53,018 nt of DNA from an uncultured Pelagibacteraceae bacterium (GCA_902597725.1 CACJYQ010000006.1:1-53018); one strand, 5' to 3'; counted from the stretch's first letter, positions 34,604 to 42,938 are shown. The notes: a model not told the origin generated them from the sequence alone. Program-made: numbers and translations.

Positions 34604-35536
34604 ATGAATTTTGGAACTATACCTAGATTAGAAAAAAAAGTTTCTAAACTAATAATTGGAAACGATTATTTTAAAGAATATTATCAAGCAGAAAAATTAT
34701 GGGATTATTATTTTTCAAATGGTGGAAATACTTTTGATAATTCAATTTATTATAAAGAAGGGTTGACAGAAAAATTTTTAGGAAAATGGATTAAATCAAG
34801 AAATAATGAAAAAGAAATTGTTGTAATTTCTAAAGTTGGGGATGAAAAAACAAAACCATCAGAAATTAAAAATTTACTAAACATTTCTTTAGAAAGACTA
34901 AAATTAAATTCCATAGATATTCTTATTTTGCACCGTGATAATATAGATGTTCCCGTAGATGAGATTTTGGATTCATTAAATGATTTAATAGATGCAAAAT
35001 TAATCAAATTATTTGGAGCATCTAATATTGGAATCCAAAGATTAAAAAAAGGAAAAATTTGGGCACAAAATAACAATAAGAGTTCATATGAAATAATTAA
35101 TAATAATTTATCGCTAGCAAAAATGATGAAACCACTATGGGATGGGTGCATATCATCAAATAATAATGAATATTTAAATTTTTTAGAAAAAGAAAAGACC
35201 CAACATTTTTCCTGGTCGAGTCAAGCCAGAGGTTTTTTTATAGAAGAAAGTTTTTTGAAAAAGATGTTGAGAAAAAAAGTTAACCAAAAATTAAAAGAGT
35301 GTTTTTTTAGTAAAGAGAATTTAGAGAGAAAAGAAAGAGCCAAAAAACTTTCTAGAAAACTTGGATGTAGTGTTAACGATATCGCCTTAGCATGGGTTAT
35401 TAACCAAAATTTTCCCTCTTATGCTATAATAGGTCCAAAAAATACAAGTCATTTAGGTGAGTCTTTTAAATGTTTTAGTATATCATTATCACCAAGTGAA
35501 ATAAAATGGCTTAACTTAGTTGATAACATTATATGA
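34604..35536 (+). CDS. aldo/keto reductase
   Basis: The 310-residue protein has the aldo/keto-reductase TIM barrel: FDNSIYYKEGLTEKFLGKW (with the family Asp-Tyr region), VVISKVGD (Lys), SIDILILHRDN with the His/Asp, and KLFGASNIG, ending with LAWVINQNFPSYAIIGPKN, the cofactor-binding tail. It is divergent from the best-known members, with a short N-terminus. The substrate is unknown, probably a carbonyl compound, matching the aldehyde genes nearby. Its stop overlaps the azoreductase-like start by four bases. Confidence 0.85.
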   Translation: MNFGTIPRLEKKVSKLIIGNDYFKEYYQAEKLWDYYFSNGGNTFDNSIYYKEGLTEKFLGKWIKSRNNEKEIVVISKVGDEKTKPSEIKNLLNISLERLKLNSIDILILHRDNIDVPVDEILDSLNDLIDAKLIKLFGASNIGIQRLKKGKIWAQNNNKSSYEIINNNLSLAKMMKPLWDGCISSNNNEYLNFLEKEKTQHFSWSSQARGFFIEESFLKKMLRKKVNQKLKECFFSKENLERKERAKKLSRKLGCSVNDIALAWVINQNFPSYAIIGPKNTSHLGESFKCFSISLSPSEIKWLNLVDNII

Positions 35537-36114
35537 AAATTTATCAAATAGACTCTAGTGCTAGAAAAGACGGCTCAACTTCAAGAGCTTTAGCAAAAAA
35601 ACTTTTGGATAAAATAAAAAAACCTGATGATGAAGTTATTTATAGAGATCTAAATGATGAAATGGTTTTCGTGTCTAATTTGACAGAGTCAGGAATGAAA
35701 ATAGATCCAAAAGATCAAACAGAGACACATAAAAAAATGTTCAAACTTTCAGATACACTTGTAAAAGAATTGAAAGAGAGTGATATAATAATCATTTCTG
35801 CTCCAATTTATAATTATGGACCTCCTGCAACTTTAAAAGCCTGGTCAGACCTTGCGGCAAGAGTAGGGGAAACTTTTAGATTTAAACCCAATGGAAGAAG
35901 GGAAGGGTTACTAAAAAATAAGAAAGCTTACTTAGTCATTACCTCAGGTGGGACAAAGCTAAATAGTAATGAGGATTTTCTTACTCCTTGGTTAAAGTTT
36001 ATCTTAAATTTTTTTGGCATAGAAAAGGTAGAGGTAGTGAGTGCTGATCAAATGTCTCTAGATTATGAAAAATCAATAAAAGAAGCTGAGAAACAAATAG
36101 AAAATTTATCCTAA
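35533..36114 (+). CDS. FMN-dependent NADH-azoreductase/quinone reductase family
   Basis: A 193-residue flavodoxin-like-fold protein of the AzoR family. The FMN phosphate loop is IDSSARKDGSTSRAL at the N-terminus. SAPIYNYGPPATLKAWSD and TSGGTKLNS are the other flavin contacts, and the insertion typical of AzoR is present. Such enzymes reduce quinones and azo compounds with two electrons. It overlaps the aldo/keto reductase upstream and the dioxygenase-like gene downstream (convergent), each by four bases. Confidence 0.88.
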   Translation: MKIYQIDSSARKDGSTSRALAKKLLDKIKKPDDEVIYRDLNDEMVFVSNLTESGMKIDPKDQTETHKKMFKLSDTLVKELKESDIIIISAPIYNYGPPATLKAWSDLAARVGETFRFKPNGRREGLLKNKKAYLVITSGGTKLNSNEDFLTPWLKFILNFFGIEKVEVVSADQMSLDYEKSIKEAEKQIENLS

Positions 36115-37211
36115 TAATTAAATTTTCTTTTTAAATGATTAAGTCTTCCCTCAGTGCTATCATAATCAATATAACATCCTTGAAGAAAACGATTTCCCTC
36201 ATTAGCATCATAAGTGGTTCTGCCATGCAATAACCTATAGTTATCCATCATTAACAAATCTCCTGGAAGAAGTTTAAATTCTATTCTAAAATTTTCTGAA
36301 TTATAGAGTTCAGAAATTTTCTTTCTTGCAGAATAAAATAAATCTAATTTTTCTTTATCAATTAATGGGACAAAATCTAATCTTGGACTAAAACGTACTT
36401 GTTTGAAATTGCTGTTTTCATCTAACTGTATCATTTCAGCCCAATCCTCTAAAATCACACTTTCATCAATAAATTGAAAACGTATTTTTACTTCAGTTAA
36501 AATTTTATAATATTCTGGAAAATCTTTTTTAAGTTTCTCAGAAACAGTATATCCATCAACAAGAGTTGATAAACCTCCCGTAACTTCATTTTCTATACAA
36601 TGAAGCATTTGAATACATGGCACAGGATTTCTATATGGATTATCAGTATGAGGAGCCAAAGGCAAAGAGGTGTAAGCTAAGTCATTTGGATTTGGTTTTG
36701 ATTTTACATTAAAGAATTCACCAAAGTTTGTACGTCTCACACTTCCTATAGAATTTGCAAAGTTTATAATAAAATTATTTTTTGTTGGAACATTTTTAAA
36801 AATTACAAAGCCATATTGATAAAAATTAATCAAGGCCTTGTACATTTCATCTGTTTCAAATAAATTTTCTTTGAATTTGAAAGTATTTTGATCTCTAAAT
36901 GAAGAGTCCCATTTTATTTTTTCAATTTGTTTCACATCATTAATATTTGAAAATTCTTTAAAAATATCAACTATAGCAATTTTTGTTGAAGCCCCGTCAT
37001 TGAATTTAATTTCTAAAAAATTACTATTTAAGCTTAAATCTTTGATTTGAATGTTTTCTGGTAATTGAGTTGGGTCAAATAATCTTTGTTGAGTGGACTT
37101 ATCAACAAAGTTTTCTCCATTAACCCTTTCTCTAAGCCAAAATGGGTGGATCTCTTTTTTATGACCCTTATTTTCAAAAAATACTTTGTTATCTTTTAAC
37201 TCTAATTTCAT
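36111..37211 (-). CDS. gamma-butyrobetaine dioxygenase-like Fe(II)/2-oxoglutarate oxygenase
   Basis: This 366-residue protein has the two-domain layout of BBOX/TMLH enzymes. The N-terminal small domain shows HPFWLRERVNGENF. The C-terminal TauD/TfdA-type jelly roll has the facial-triad HxD in LAPHTDNPYRN and the distal histidine in RLLHGRTTYD, followed by a candidate 2-oxoglutarate-binding arginine (NRFLQG). Carnitine-type or other betaine hydroxylation is the likely chemistry, but substrate is unproven. The gene stands alone on the minus strand, divergent from the inositol-phosphatase-family gene. Confidence 0.85.
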   Translation of the reverse strand: MKLELKDNKVFFENKGHKKEIHPFWLRERVNGENFVDKSTQQRLFDPTQLPENIQIKDLSLNSNFLEIKFNDGASTKIAIVDIFKEFSNINDVKQIEKIKWDSSFRDQNTFKFKENLFETDEMYKALINFYQYGFVIFKNVPTKNNFIINFANSIGSVRRTNFGEFFNVKSKPNPNDLAYTSLPLAPHTDNPYRNPVPCIQMLHCIENEVTGGLSTLVDGYTVSEKLKKDFPEYYKILTEVKIRFQFIDESVILEDWAEMIQLDENSNFKQVRFSPRLDFVPLIDKEKLDLFYSARKKISELYNSENFRIEFKLLPGDLLMMDNYRLLHGRTTYDANEGNRFLQGCYIDYDSTEGRLNHLKRKFNY

Positions 37212-37276
37212 GTATTTTTAAATCATTATTTAAAATTTTGCTTTAATCAATAGTAATAAAATAGTATTAGAGCGTT

Positions 37277-38080
37277 GTGCAAATTTTAAAATCATCGGAT
37301 TATAAACTTTATTCTAAGTTCATTGAAAGTTTAGCTAAGAAATTAACTAGATTTTATCACTCTAGATTAAATAAACCCTTTAAAGTATCGAATAAACTTA
37401 GAAGCGGTTATGACCCTGTAACAACTGCTGACAGGGCTTTTGAACGATTCATTAGAAATGAGATTAAAAAAAGGTTTCCAAATCACCAAATTATAGGTGA
37501 AGAATTTGGCTATAAAAAAACTAAAAGTGATTATTCATGGGTTATAGATCCCATAGATGGAACTCGATCATTTGTGATAGGAAATCCAACTTGGAGTAAT
37601 TTGATATCTTTAAATTATAAAGGTAACCCAGTCGTAGGTCTTGCAAACTTTCCAATTCTTAAAAAGTTTTATTTTAATACCTCATTTAATTCCGCGTATG
37701 TTTCAGAAAATGGAAAGAAAAAGAAAATACTTGTAAACCAAAAAGCAACTTATTCTAAAATGAAATTGTCAGCAGCTTTTCACGGCAGTCTGTCATTAAA
37801 TAAACAAAAAAAAATTCCTCAAATTTTAAGAAGAATGCAATTTCCCTGCTCGGATGCTTTAAGTTATTCTCATTTTGCTGAGGGTAAACTTGATGTTGTT
37901 ATTCAATGTGGAAATAAAATTTGGGATATTCATGCCTTAATACCTATTATTGAGGCTGCAAAAGGGATTGTCTCGACTTGGAAAAATGATGATGCCAAGA
38001 AAGCCGGAAATATTATTTGCTCAGCTAATAATAATTTACATAAAAAAATGCTTAAAATTTTAAAACCAGTTTCTAGCTAG
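37277..38080 (+). CDS. inositol monophosphatase family protein (HisN-like)
   Basis: The 267-residue Mg-dependent phosphatase carries the family motifs DPVTTADRAFE, GEEFGYK, the metal-binding DPIDGTRSFVIG (D-P-I-D-G-T) and the C-terminal KIWDIHALIPIIEAAKG. The GTRSFVIG tail and WxDxxAL-like pattern suggest the histidinol-phosphate phosphatase (HisN) subgroup found in alphaproteobacteria; 3'(2'),5'-bisphosphate or inositol phosphate are alternatives. It starts with GTG; the first ATG in frame would remove conserved N-terminal helices. It overlaps the convergent SMR gene by 8 bases. Confidence 0.88.
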   Translation: MQILKSSDYKLYSKFIESLAKKLTRFYHSRLNKPFKVSNKLRSGYDPVTTADRAFERFIRNEIKKRFPNHQIIGEEFGYKKTKSDYSWVIDPIDGTRSFVIGNPTWSNLISLNYKGNPVVGLANFPILKKFYFNTSFNSAYVSENGKKKKILVNQKATYSKMKLSAAFHGSLSLNKQKKIPQILRRMQFPCSDALSYSHFAEGKLDVVIQCGNKIWDIHALIPIIEAAKGIVSTWKNDDAKKAGNIICSANNNLHKKMLKILKPVSS

Positions 38081-38408
38081 TTTTACCCAAAGTATTTAAA
38101 AGAATTACACCAATAATAATTAAACTTATTCCAATAATCCCGTAAAGGTTTGGAATTTGCTGATATTTAAAAACACCAAACAGTGTTACTGCAGTAATCG
38201 TTAAACCTCCATATGTTGCGTATGTAAAACCAACTGGGATAATATTCATAGCTTTAGATAAACAAAAAATACAAGCAACTATAGATATGATACAAAAAAT
38301 AGTTGGCCCAATTATTGTAAATCCATTAGTTGATTTTAAAAAACCATTTGAAGTTATTCCAAGAAGGATCGCTAAAGCTAAAAAGATATAACCAGATAAA
38401 TTTGCCAT
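38073..38408 (-). CDS. SMR-type small membrane transporter, second of pair
   Basis: A 111-residue, four-helix protein of the small multidrug resistance fold: LAILLGITSNGFLKSTNGFT at helix 1, IIPVGFTYATYGGLTI at helix 3, and a C-terminal GIIGISLIIIGVILLN. Ungapped alignment with EmrE puts Ile at position 14, where Glu14 binds proton and substrate, so classic proton-drug antiport is unlikely. The Trp63 region of EmrE is TYGG here. It is paired with a paralogue 3 bases upstream, as in heterodimeric SMR pairs. Function unknown. Confidence 0.8.
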   Translation of the reverse strand: MANLSGYIFLALAILLGITSNGFLKSTNGFTIIGPTIFCIISIVACIFCLSKAMNIIPVGFTYATYGGLTITAVTLFGVFKYQQIPNLYGIIGISLIIIGVILLNTLGKTS

Positions 38409-38411
38409 AAA

Positions 38412-38747
38412 TTATCCTGTTTTACCCAGCAGATTAACAATTAAGACTCCTGATATAATTAATATTAAACCAATGATTGTGAATAGATCAGGCACTTGAT
38501 TGAATTTATATATTCCAACAATTGAAGTCGCTACTATGCATAAACCAGCAAAAGATGCGTAGGTAATACCAACAGGTATAGTTTTCATCACTATTGAAAG
38601 AGTAAACATGCAACCAATTATTGTGATTGCAGTAATTAAACTAGGAACTAACAATGTGAAACCATTTGCACTTTTTGCAAAACTATTTGCTGCAGTTCCT
38701 AATATGACAGCAAGTATAAGAATTAGAAAAGCTATAACGTTACTCAC
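38412..38747 (-). CDS. SMR-type small membrane transporter, first of pair
   Basis: A 111-residue four-helix SMR-fold protein and paralogue of the gene just downstream. Helix 1 is LILAVILGTAANSFAKSANG; aligned without gaps to EmrE it has Val at position 14 in place of the essential Glu, while Gly17 and Thr18 are kept. Helix 3 has TIPVGITYASFAGLCI, and helix 4 ends ISGVLIVNLLGKTG. It probably forms a heterodimer with its neighbour. It is part of a long minus-strand run that starts at 41868. Confidence 0.8.
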   Translation of the reverse strand: MSNVIAFLILILAVILGTAANSFAKSANGFTLLVPSLITAITIIGCMFTLSIVMKTIPVGITYASFAGLCIVATSIVGIYKFNQVPDLFTIIGLILIISGVLIVNLLGKTG

Positions 38748-38762
38748 AAATAAAAGATATTC

Positions 38763-38984
38763 TTATTTGGTAATTTTATCTACAAATTTTTTAATCGGGG
38801 GACCTACAAGAAGTGCAGCAATTATTGCAATTGGAAGACTTACTGACCATGCTTTAAAAAAACGGTCGACATACTCATTATCCATTCCAGTATTTATATA
38901 AGTAATTATTAGTGTCATTAAAAGACTCATCCCAAATCCCATAACTAATATAAATAAAAGGTTAGAATATTTTTTTGGAAACAT
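38763..38984 (-). CDS. DUF2798 small membrane protein
   Basis: The 73-residue protein has two membrane helices (about 8-30 and 47-65). The family-like features are a short N-terminus FPKKYSNLLFILVMGFGMS, a polar loop with TGMDNEYVDRFFKAW, and VGPPIKKFVDKI at the end. This matches DUF2798, a group of small inner-membrane proteins of unknown function. It lies 2 bases after a TPR gene and 15 before the SMR pair. Confidence 0.75.
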   Translation of the reverse strand: MFPKKYSNLLFILVMGFGMSLLMTLIITYINTGMDNEYVDRFFKAWSVSLPIAIIAALLVGPPIKKFVDKITK

Positions 38985-38986
38985 TT

Positions 38987-39535
38987 TTAAATACTTTGTT
39001 TCTGTAATTCAATTTGAAGCTTTTCCATCATAATCAAAGGAGACTTCATAAACGGATGAACTTTATGAGCTTCAATGTAACTATCAATAGCTTTTTCGTA
39101 GTTTTTTAAAGCTGTTTGAACTAAACCTTGGCCTGTTAGTGCACCGAAATGTCTTTTTTCTATCTTAAGTACCTTATCAATATCAGCTTGTGATAGCTCA
39201 TATTTACCCATTAAATATAATACTGTTGCTCTTTTATTCCAAGCCTCTGCCCAATTAGGATCAAGCTCAATCACTTCAGTAAATTTATCATACGCACTAT
39301 CAAGTTTATTATCCATCATTGCAGATGACCCATCAGCTAATAACTTTGTTAGGTTATTTTTAGTTGGGTGAGTAGTCCAAAGATCCCAAATTTTATCCTC
39401 TATTTTTTTTGAATTTTCAAAACTTAAAGCACTTTTTAATTGAACAAATAGTTTATCAATTTCTTTTTTATTATCATCAGCCAATAAAGACGATGAAAAT
39501 AAGAAAAAAATAAAAATGAATGAAATTTTTTTCAC
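38987..39535 (-). CDS. secreted TPR-repeat protein
   Basis: The 182-residue protein begins with a signal peptide (MKKISFIFIFFLFSSSLLA, cut before DDN). The middle and C-terminal parts contain at least two tetratricopeptide repeats, seen as SAYDKFTEVIELDPNWAEAW and LSQADIDKVLKIEKRHFGAL, then NYEKAIDSYIEAHKVHP. A periplasmic protein-protein interaction role is likely. It starts one base after the preceding NTF2-like gene's stop, so it is part of the same minus-strand unit. Confidence 0.75.
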   Translation of the reverse strand: MKKISFIFIFFLFSSSLLADDNKKEIDKLFVQLKSALSFENSKKIEDKIWDLWTTHPTKNNLTKLLADGSSAMMDNKLDSAYDKFTEVIELDPNWAEAWNKRATVLYLMGKYELSQADIDKVLKIEKRHFGALTGQGLVQTALKNYEKAIDSYIEAHKVHPFMKSPLIMMEKLQIELQKQSI

Positions 39536-39856
39536 TTACTTAGACATTGGAGTAGCGCCAGTTTCTAAACTAACAATTTTTCCGTCTTTATATCTATAAA
39601 CCGCCATTACAGCTTCAACATTTCCGTCATTAAATGTAACAAAAGAATGGTGTACACCCACCTCATCATTTTCATATACAACTCTAGTTTTATCTTGATT
39701 TATATCTCCACTCATTGCCCACTTTATAACATCAGCTTTTCCTAAAGAATTTCCAGATTTATGCATTGTGAATTTAAAATCATCATGCAAAAGTTCATTC
39801 ATAGTTGCCTCATCTTTTTTATCTATTGCATCAGTATATCTTTTTAATATCGACAT
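39536..39856 (-). CDS. NTF2/SnoaL-like protein
   Basis: A 106-residue protein of the cystatin/NTF2-like fold. An N-terminal helix with RYTDAIDKKDEATMNELLHDDF is followed by a curved beta sheet with VYENDEVGVHHSFVTF and AVMAVYRYKDGKIVSLETG, the pattern of SnoaL-like or polyketide-cyclase-like proteins that bind small hydrophobic ligands. There is no clear catalytic dyad. It is adjacent (1 base) to a DUF1330 gene upstream and to the TPR gene downstream. Confidence 0.75.
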   Translation of the reverse strand: MSILKRYTDAIDKKDEATMNELLHDDFKFTMHKSGNSLGKADVIKWAMSGDINQDKTRVVYENDEVGVHHSFVTFNDGNVEAVMAVYRYKDGKIVSLETGATPMSK

Positions 39857-39857
39857 T

Positions 39858-40145
39858 TTATACTCCTTTAATTATTATTCCGTTACCAATTGAGTTTTCT
39901 AAACGGATTTGTTTAATTGGTTTGTATTCATCAGAGTTATACCACTCTAAAGCTTTTTCATAACTTGGAAATTTAATAACAACTGTTCTAGGATATGCCC
40001 AAGTTCCTTCTAATACTTTTGTTTCACCACCTCTGACAATATATTCTCCACCAAATTTTTCAGCAATCGGTCTCACTTTTTCTACGTACTCTTTATATTC
40101 CTCAGGTTTTTTTACCTCTATGTTGAATATCGCAAACCCAGACAT
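39858..40145 (-). CDS. DUF1330 protein
   Basis: The 95-residue protein matches DUF1330, a dimeric alpha+beta barrel family. Typical marks are FNIEVKKPEEYKEYVEKV, GGEYIVRGGE, PRTVVIKFPSYEKALEWYNS and YKPIKQIR. Function is unknown; the fold is shared with monooxygenases acting on quinone-like substrates. Its start overlaps the stop of the upstream membrane protein gene by one base, indicating coupling. Confidence 0.88.
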   Translation of the reverse strand: MSGFAIFNIEVKKPEEYKEYVEKVRPIAEKFGGEYIVRGGETKVLEGTWAYPRTVVIKFPSYEKALEWYNSDEYKPIKQIRLENSIGNGIIIKGV

Positions 40146-40561
40146 TAGGTGTAAATTTTATCAGCTAAACCGTAGCATAAAATTGCACTCATAATTGTAA
40201 ATACAAACGGTGCAATAACACCCTCGTTTGTAGTTTTTTCATTCACACCTGTTTTATTTATTTTAATAGAATAAAAATTACATAAAAAAATACATAAATT
40301 ATTTATAAAAACTAAATTTAAGAATCCCCATGTATTTTCCAAACCTCCAGGCCGTATAAAACCTACATAGATTGACATTAAAAATACAGCAAGCATAAAT
40401 GCTCCTGCCATTCTAATCATTATTGCTCCACTTGGATCAATACCAAATCTTTCCATGAAGCTTTTAGTGCCAAAAATAGTTTGAAATGCGTAAACACCAA
40501 CTCCAATAAAATGAACTAAATAAATTATTAAATAAAATATCCCATTAAATTTTTCTATCAT
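40145..40561 (-). CDS. four-helix membrane protein of unknown function
   Basis: A 138-residue protein with about four hydrophobic helices (near 8-30, 46-68, 78-98 and 115-133). Notable segments are YLVHFIGVGVYAFQTIFG, a loop with ERFGIDPSGAIMIRMAGAF, and CNFYSIKINKTGVNEKT. I recognise no named family with confidence. It sits within the run of small soluble proteins, between an uncharacterised 104-residue protein and DUF1330, so it may anchor or supply substrate to them. Confidence 0.7.
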   Translation of the reverse strand: MIEKFNGIFYLIIYLVHFIGVGVYAFQTIFGTKSFMERFGIDPSGAIMIRMAGAFMLAVFLMSIYVGFIRPGGLENTWGFLNLVFINNLCIFLCNFYSIKINKTGVNEKTTNEGVIAPFVFTIMSAILCYGLADKIYT

Positions 40562-40569
40562 TTTGTCTC

Positions 40570-40884
40570 CTAATCGTTAAAAACCATTCTCATTTCATCC
40601 TGAATTGTACCTTCTTTAAAAACACCCTTCATTTTTTTCTGAAGTTCAATGAATTCAGGATCAGCTGACATGTTTGTATCATTTTCAAACGCTTTATCAG
40701 TAAACTGTTCGCCCACAAGTGTTTCTCTTACCGTCCTTGGGTTTCCACCAATTTGAAATGAAAAGTAAACTTCATGATCTGGATAATGTTTTTTTCTAAC
40801 TTTTGCCAAGCCTTTAGAGATTTCCATAGCCTCACCAAGTTTTTCATCATAAACTCCGATAGTTCTTGTATAGATTGCTTTCAT
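40570..40884 (-). CDS. uncharacterised small protein, possible alpha+beta barrel
   Basis: This 104-residue protein has the strand-helix-strand pattern MKAIYTRTIGVYDEKLGEAMEI, then HEVYFSFQIGGNPRTVRETL, and an acidic C-terminal helix. A dimeric alpha+beta-barrel (ABM/NIPSNAP-like) fold is plausible but not certain. No signal peptide and no conserved cysteine are seen. It is 8 bases from the membrane protein gene downstream. Confidence 0.6.
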   Translation of the reverse strand: MKAIYTRTIGVYDEKLGEAMEISKGLAKVRKKHYPDHEVYFSFQIGGNPRTVRETLVGEQFTDKAFENDTNMSADPEFIELQKKMKGVFKEGTIQDEMRMVFND

Positions 40885-40895
40885 AAATCTTCCTC

Positions 40896-41183
40896 TTAAG
40901 CGTTATAGTCCATCACTTGATCAGTACACTCAGTAAATTTATGTGGTTCAAAGAAATCATTCATTTGACCTAATTGATTATTGATATCCGCTTCACTGTT
41001 AGCTTTCCACCAGCAAAACATTTGCATTGTATCACCTGGAGTGTTCCAAGTCATTTGACATGCTGCCTTATCACTTGTCATTGATTTAACAATATCTTCC
41101 ATTTTCATTGAAGCTACTGTTTCACTAAATTTTGCTTTCATCTCTTTTGATTTGAAAGTGTGAGTTACCATATAGTTTTTCAT
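40896..41183 (-). CDS. uncharacterised small protein with alpha+beta-barrel-like pattern
   Basis: A 95-residue protein starting MKNYMVTHTFKSKEMKAKF, a strand then a helix, with a central CWWKANSEADINNQLGQM and ending FEPHKFTECTDQVMDY. The pattern recalls DUF3303-like or related dimeric alpha+beta barrels, which often have an MVTxTFK start and a C-x-W strand. It has three cysteines. Gaps to its neighbours are 10-11 bases with AGGAG-like ribosome-binding sites, so it is co-transcribed with them. Confidence 0.6.
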   Translation of the reverse strand: MKNYMVTHTFKSKEMKAKFSETVASMKMEDIVKSMTSDKAACQMTWNTPGDTMQMFCWWKANSEADINNQLGQMNDFFEPHKFTECTDQVMDYNA

Positions 41184-41193
41184 ATTTTCTCCT

Positions 41194-41484
41194 TTATAGA
41201 TCTATTTTAGAAAGCTCAAATAATTGAGCGCTCTCTACACACTCTGCATAGATAGCTTTTGCTGTAGGATTATTCCCAGTTACAAATTCTTTCATTCCAG
41301 CTTCATTATGAACATTAACTTTGAATAACATCCCACTTTTATCTGGTATCATAGCACCAATAGTTTTTTCAGGATAAGCAACACTTTTTCTTACACTCAT
41401 ACCTTCGTCTGATTGCATCCAACCCATGAAAGTTTCCAACTTACCTTCTTTAAGTTTAAGATGTACCAACATTTCTTTTTCCAT
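41194..41484 (-). CDS. uncharacterised small protein, ABM-like
   Basis: A 96-residue protein, MEKEMLVHLKLKEGKLETFMG, followed by a helix and a beta-rich middle (TIGAMIPDKSGMLFKVNVHN) and a final helix (NPTAKAIYAECVESAQLF). The strand-helix-strand layout is that of antibiotic-biosynthesis-monooxygenase-like small proteins; identity is uncertain. Ribosome-binding site AGGAGGAAAAT lies directly upstream. It is the second gene of the run. Confidence 0.6.
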   Translation of the reverse strand: MEKEMLVHLKLKEGKLETFMGWMQSDEGMSVRKSVAYPEKTIGAMIPDKSGMLFKVNVHNEAGMKEFVTGNNPTAKAIYAECVESAQLFELSKIDL

Positions 41485-41496
41485 TTTCCTCCTTAT

Positions 41497-41868
41497 TTAA
41501 TATAAAGTTTGAACAACTTTTTTAACTCTTTCTGCTCCATTAGGAACTAAAGCTTCAACAAACGTATGACATTTGTCAGTTTTAGCTTTGTCGTATTTGG
41601 AACCATAATGTTTATCTACTGCTTTGTTTACTCCAGCATCCCAATCTTTTTCTGGTATACCTATTTCAAGGGCATAGGTTTTTAAAACTTTCACAGTTGA
41701 AATTGATTTTTCTTTCATTCCGTACTCAAATTTTTCACCTGATGGAAGAAAGTAGTTGGCCATATAAATACCTACACAATCCCATGCTTTTGATTTATCT
41801 TTATCACTCATTCCTGCATTAGCAGATGTAAAGATGAAAAAAGATAAAATTAAAATAATTTTTTTCAT
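41497..41868 (-). CDS. secreted small protein of unknown function
   Basis: The 123-residue protein has a clear signal peptide (MKKIILILSFFIFTSANA, cut before GMSDK). The mature ~105 residues are helical and lysine-rich with just two cysteines, one in AWDCVGIYMANYF and one in DKCHTFVEALV, probably a disulfide in the periplasm. No family is recognised. It is the first gene of a minus-strand run of eleven small genes, so its 5' region carries the promoter for the group. Confidence 0.7.
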   Translation of the reverse strand: MKKIILILSFFIFTSANAGMSDKDKSKAWDCVGIYMANYFLPSGEKFEYGMKEKSISTVKVLKTYALEIGIPEKDWDAGVNKAVDKHYGSKYDKAKTDKCHTFVEALVPNGAERVKKVVQTLY

Positions 41869-41901
41869 AATCTCCCGACGTTAAATAATATTAATATAAA
41901 A

Positions 41902-41921
41902 ATGTAACTGTTTTGTTACAT
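41902..41921 (-). promoter_or_regulatory. palindrome between cysK and the small-gene operon
   Basis: ATGTAAC (41902-41908) and GTTACAT (41915-41921) form a seven-pair inverted repeat with a six-base loop. Read on the minus strand it follows the cysK stop by 15 bases and is trailed by TTTTTATATT, so it may be a weak terminator of cysE-cysK. It could equally be an operator, as it lies 33-53 bases before the first gene of the small-gene run. Confidence 0.4.
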
Positions 41922-41936
41922 GCCTGGTATGCGTTA

Positions 41937-42938
41937 TTATAACCAGCTAGGAATGGGAAGGTTTTTTTCTCTTAAAAAAGATTTATTAAACATCTTTGAG
42001 TTGTATTTTTCTGATCTATCACAGAGAATTGTTACAATTGTTTTTCCTGGACCTAGCTCTTTTCCTAATCTAATTGCACCTGCAATATTTACTCCACAAC
42101 TAGTTCCTAAACTTAACCCCTCATGCTGTATTAAATCATAAAGCACGGGTAAAGACTCTTGATCACTGATTGAAAAAGCACCATCAATTTTAGCTTCAGC
42201 AAAGTTTTTAGTTATTCTGCTTGAACCAATACCTTCAGTTATTGATCCACCCTCAGCTTTAAGTTCACCATTCATAATATGATTATAGAGTGCAGAGCCT
42301 GTTGGATCTGATAAATAAATTTTTATATTCTTATTTTTTTCTTTTAGAAATTTACTTACACCACCGATAGTGCCTCCAGTTCCTGATGCGCAGACAAAGC
42401 CATCTACTTTACCATCAGTTTGTTCCCAAATCTCTGGTCCAGTCGTTTCGTAATGACCTTTTGCATTAGCAGTGTTATCAAATTGGTTTGCCCAAACTAC
42501 ACCCTTGTTATTTGTACTTTTTAATTCTTCAGCAAGACGACCCGCAACTTTTACATAGTTACCATCATCTTTGTATGGCTTAGGTGGAACTAGTCTAAGA
42601 TCTGCACCAATATTTTTTAAAGTATCTTTTTTTTCTTGGGTTTGGTTGTCATTCATTACAATAATTGTTTTATAACCTAAGGAATTTCCTAAAAGACATA
42701 AACCAATCCCAGTATTACCCGCAGTACCTTCAACAACAATTCCACCTTCTGAAATTAGTTTTTTTTCTTGTGCATCTTTTATTAGTGCAAGAGCAGCTCT
42801 ATCCTTTACGGATCCACCTGGATTTAGGTACTCCGCTTTCCCATAAATATTACACCCAGTGATCTCTGAGGCTGCTTTTAATTTTATTAAAGGTGTATTA
42901 CCAACCGACTCGATAAAATTATTTTTTATTTGTGACAT
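41937..42938 (-). CDS. cysK: cysteine synthase A
   Basis: The 333-residue PLP enzyme makes cysteine from O-acetylserine and sulfide. The PLP lysine lies in NPGGSVKDRAALAL, the substrate loop is EGTAGNTGIGL, and the phosphate-binding loop is SGTGGTIGG. It shares these with OASS-A and with cystathionine beta-synthase-like proteins; the operon with cysE favours cysteine synthase. Its start overlaps the cysE stop by one base. The C-terminus PIPSWL is proline-rich and short. Confidence 0.95.
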   Translation of the reverse strand: MSQIKNNFIESVGNTPLIKLKAASEITGCNIYGKAEYLNPGGSVKDRAALALIKDAQEKKLISEGGIVVEGTAGNTGIGLCLLGNSLGYKTIIVMNDNQTQEKKDTLKNIGADLRLVPPKPYKDDGNYVKVAGRLAEELKSTNNKGVVWANQFDNTANAKGHYETTGPEIWEQTDGKVDGFVCASGTGGTIGGVSKFLKEKNKNIKIYLSDPTGSALYNHIMNGELKAEGGSITEGIGSSRITKNFAEAKIDGAFSISDQESLPVLYDLIQHEGLSLGTSCGVNIAGAIRLGKELGPGKTIVTILCDRSEKYNSKMFNKSFLREKNLPIPSWL

